Source of the DNA: an uncultured Eubacteriales bacterium
GTDB lineage: Bacteria; Bacillota; Clostridia; Christensenellales; Christensenellaceae
Reading direction: 5' to 3'
Assembly (NCBI GenBank): GCA_902782475.1
Contig: CACZNR010000150.1
Location: forward strand, 1 to 6,131
Length of the DNA: 6,131 nucleotides
Shown: positions 5,111 to 6,131 of the stretch, piece after piece
How positions within the stretch are numbered: position 1 is the first letter of the stretch
Layout of the letters: each line of letters opens with the position of its first letter
Notes under the pieces: model-generated
Databases searched by the model: none
What the model saw: the letters and a program-made list of their open reading frames with translations, nothing else
Told to the model about the DNA's origin: nothing
Program-made: the position numbers and the translations under genes

Positions 5111-6131
5111 ATTATCTCAACGAAGAAGATATGAATCAGAAAGTCGACCTGAAGGTCTGGAACAGGCTCTTCAAATATGCCATGAGACATAAGGGGCTTG
5201 TGATAGGCATAGTTGTCTGTCTTTTCCTTGTTTCCTTCATAGACGTGCTGTATCCGAGGCTCACACAGTATGCCATAGATACATTCATCGAGAGCAGGAA
5301 CGTTGACGGCTTCTGGAGGTATCTGCTGATATCAGTGCTGGCCATCATCCTTCAGTCAGTAGGTTCCATCCTCTTTGTAAGATGGGGCAGCAATCTGGAG
5401 CTCACCATGTCCTATGAGATAAGGCAGGAGACCTTTGAAAAGCTCCAGAACCTTTCATTCTCATACTATGACAAGACTTCTGTTGGATACATCATGGCAA
5501 GGGTCCTCAGTGACACCAGCAGGCTCTCTGAAATGATAGCATGGAGCATAGTCGACATACTTCTGTCACTGACTTTCATAGTGGGATGCATCATATCCAT
5601 GTTCCAGCTGAACGTAAAGCTTGCTCTCATAACACTGGCTGTCATACCTGTACTTGTGGCTGTGGCTGTCTATTTCAGGACAAAGATACTCCATCAGTAC
5701 AGGATAGTAAGAAGGATAAACTCCAGGATCACCAGTGCCTACAACGAAGGCATTATGGGTGCAATGACCACCAAGACCCTCGTAAGGGAGGATCAGAACT
5801 TTGATGATTTCAAGGTCCTTACGGGAGACATGAGAAAGGAGTCAGGAAAGGCTGCAAGGCTCAATGCAATATTCATGCCATTCGTCCTGTTCCTGAGCTC
5901 TGTTGGAACTGCACTTGCACTTGGAGTAGGTGGCGTGGAAGTGCTTGGGGGCTTCATTACCTTTGGAACCCTGTCCACATTCATCACATATACATCACAG
6001 TTCTTTGAGCCTATACAGACTCTGTCATCCATATTTGCCGAGCTTCAGAATGCCCAGGCATCAGCTGAAAGGGTCATCTCCCTTCTGGATACAGAGATAG
6101 AGATAAAGGACAGCCCTGAAGTCATCGAGGT
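5107..6131 (+). CDS. ABC exporter half-transporter, partner subunit (BmrD/LmrD/TM288-like), 3' end beyond window
   Basis: The frame is open from ATG 5107 to the window edge, giving 341 residues. These cover the whole transmembrane domain and stop just short of the nucleotide-binding domain. Helices lie roughly at 31-49, 71-91, 147-163, 171-190, 254-275 and 283-300. Between helices 2 and 3, FSYYDKTSVGYIMARVLSDTSRLSEMI (118-144) is the conserved region of multidrug and lipid half exporters. GAMTTKTLVREDQNFDDF (218-235) matches the segment that contacts the nucleotide-binding domains, and ASAERVISLLD (318-328) is the linker into that domain. The ATGA overlap with the upstream subunit strongly suggests a heterodimer. 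Because the upstream partner has the degenerate Walker B, this one is expected to carry the catalytic Glu, but that lies outside the window. A homodimer of each subunit is less likely. Confidence 0.92.
   Translation, partial: MNYLNEEDMNQKVDLKVWNRLFKYAMRHKGLVIGIVVCLFLVSFIDVLYPRLTQYAIDTFIESRNVDGFWRYLLISVLAIILQSVGSILFVRWGSNLELTMSYEIRQETFEKLQNLSFSYYDKTSVGYIMARVLSDTSRLSEMIAWSIVDILLSLTFIVGCIISMFQLNVKLALITLAVIPVLVAVAVYFRTKILHQYRIVRRINSRITSAYNEGIMGAMTTKTLVREDQNFDDFKVLTGDMRKESGKAARLNAIFMPFVLFLSSVGTALALGVGGVEVLGGFITFGTLSTFITYTSQFFEPIQTLSSIFAELQNAQASAERVISLLDTEIEIKDSPEVIE

Noticed and set aside
5541..5804. Plus-strand open frame of 87 codons rich in His and Cys
   Set aside because: It is an out-of-frame reading of the second exporter gene. 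The in-frame product shows continuous transporter features across the same bases.

Overview
The window looks like chromosomal DNA of a low-to-moderate GC Firmicute, most likely class Clostridia (Lachnospiraceae-like). The reasons are AGGAGG-type ribosome binding sites, AT-rich intergenic DNA with a TATAAT -10 box, frequent AGA/AGG and ATA codons in the exporter genes, and protein families typical of that group. The genus cannot be read from this sequence.

Layout. Positions 1-168 hold the 3' end of a plus-strand reading frame, a possible helix-turn-helix remnant of unknown identity, which runs into a perfect 34-bp palindrome. Positions 133-260 hold three successive hairpins between the facing 3' ends of that fragment and the minus-strand operon; the one at 233-260 is a good intrinsic terminator for the operon. 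Positions 295-2831 (minus strand) carry a two-gene carbohydrate importer module of the ribose/galactose type (CUT2): a tandem-domain ATPase followed by an integral membrane permease. No substrate-binding protein gene lies beside it. Positions 2832-3265 are a 434-bp divergent, gene-free regulatory region with a promoter candidate for each direction, a catabolite-responsive-like element and several inverted repeats. From 3266 to the right edge, a plus-strand operon encodes two half-transporter ABC exporter subunits joined by an ATGA stop/start overlap. The second is cut by the window end before its nucleotide-binding domain.

How the genes work together. The minus-strand ATPase and permease would form the membrane part of a sugar uptake system that needs a periplasmic-type binding lipoprotein encoded elsewhere. 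The plus-strand pair is best read as a heterodimeric exporter of the BmrC/BmrD, LmrC/LmrD, TM287/TM288 kind. The first subunit carries Asp where the catalytic Glu normally follows Walker B, the hallmark of the degenerate-site subunit. The two operons share only an intergenic region, and their codon choice differs visibly.

The four main genes belong to well-known families, and I see no clear undescribed system. The least explained part is the left edge (1-260), where a gene remnant, a long perfect palindrome and a possible insertion-sequence end lie together.
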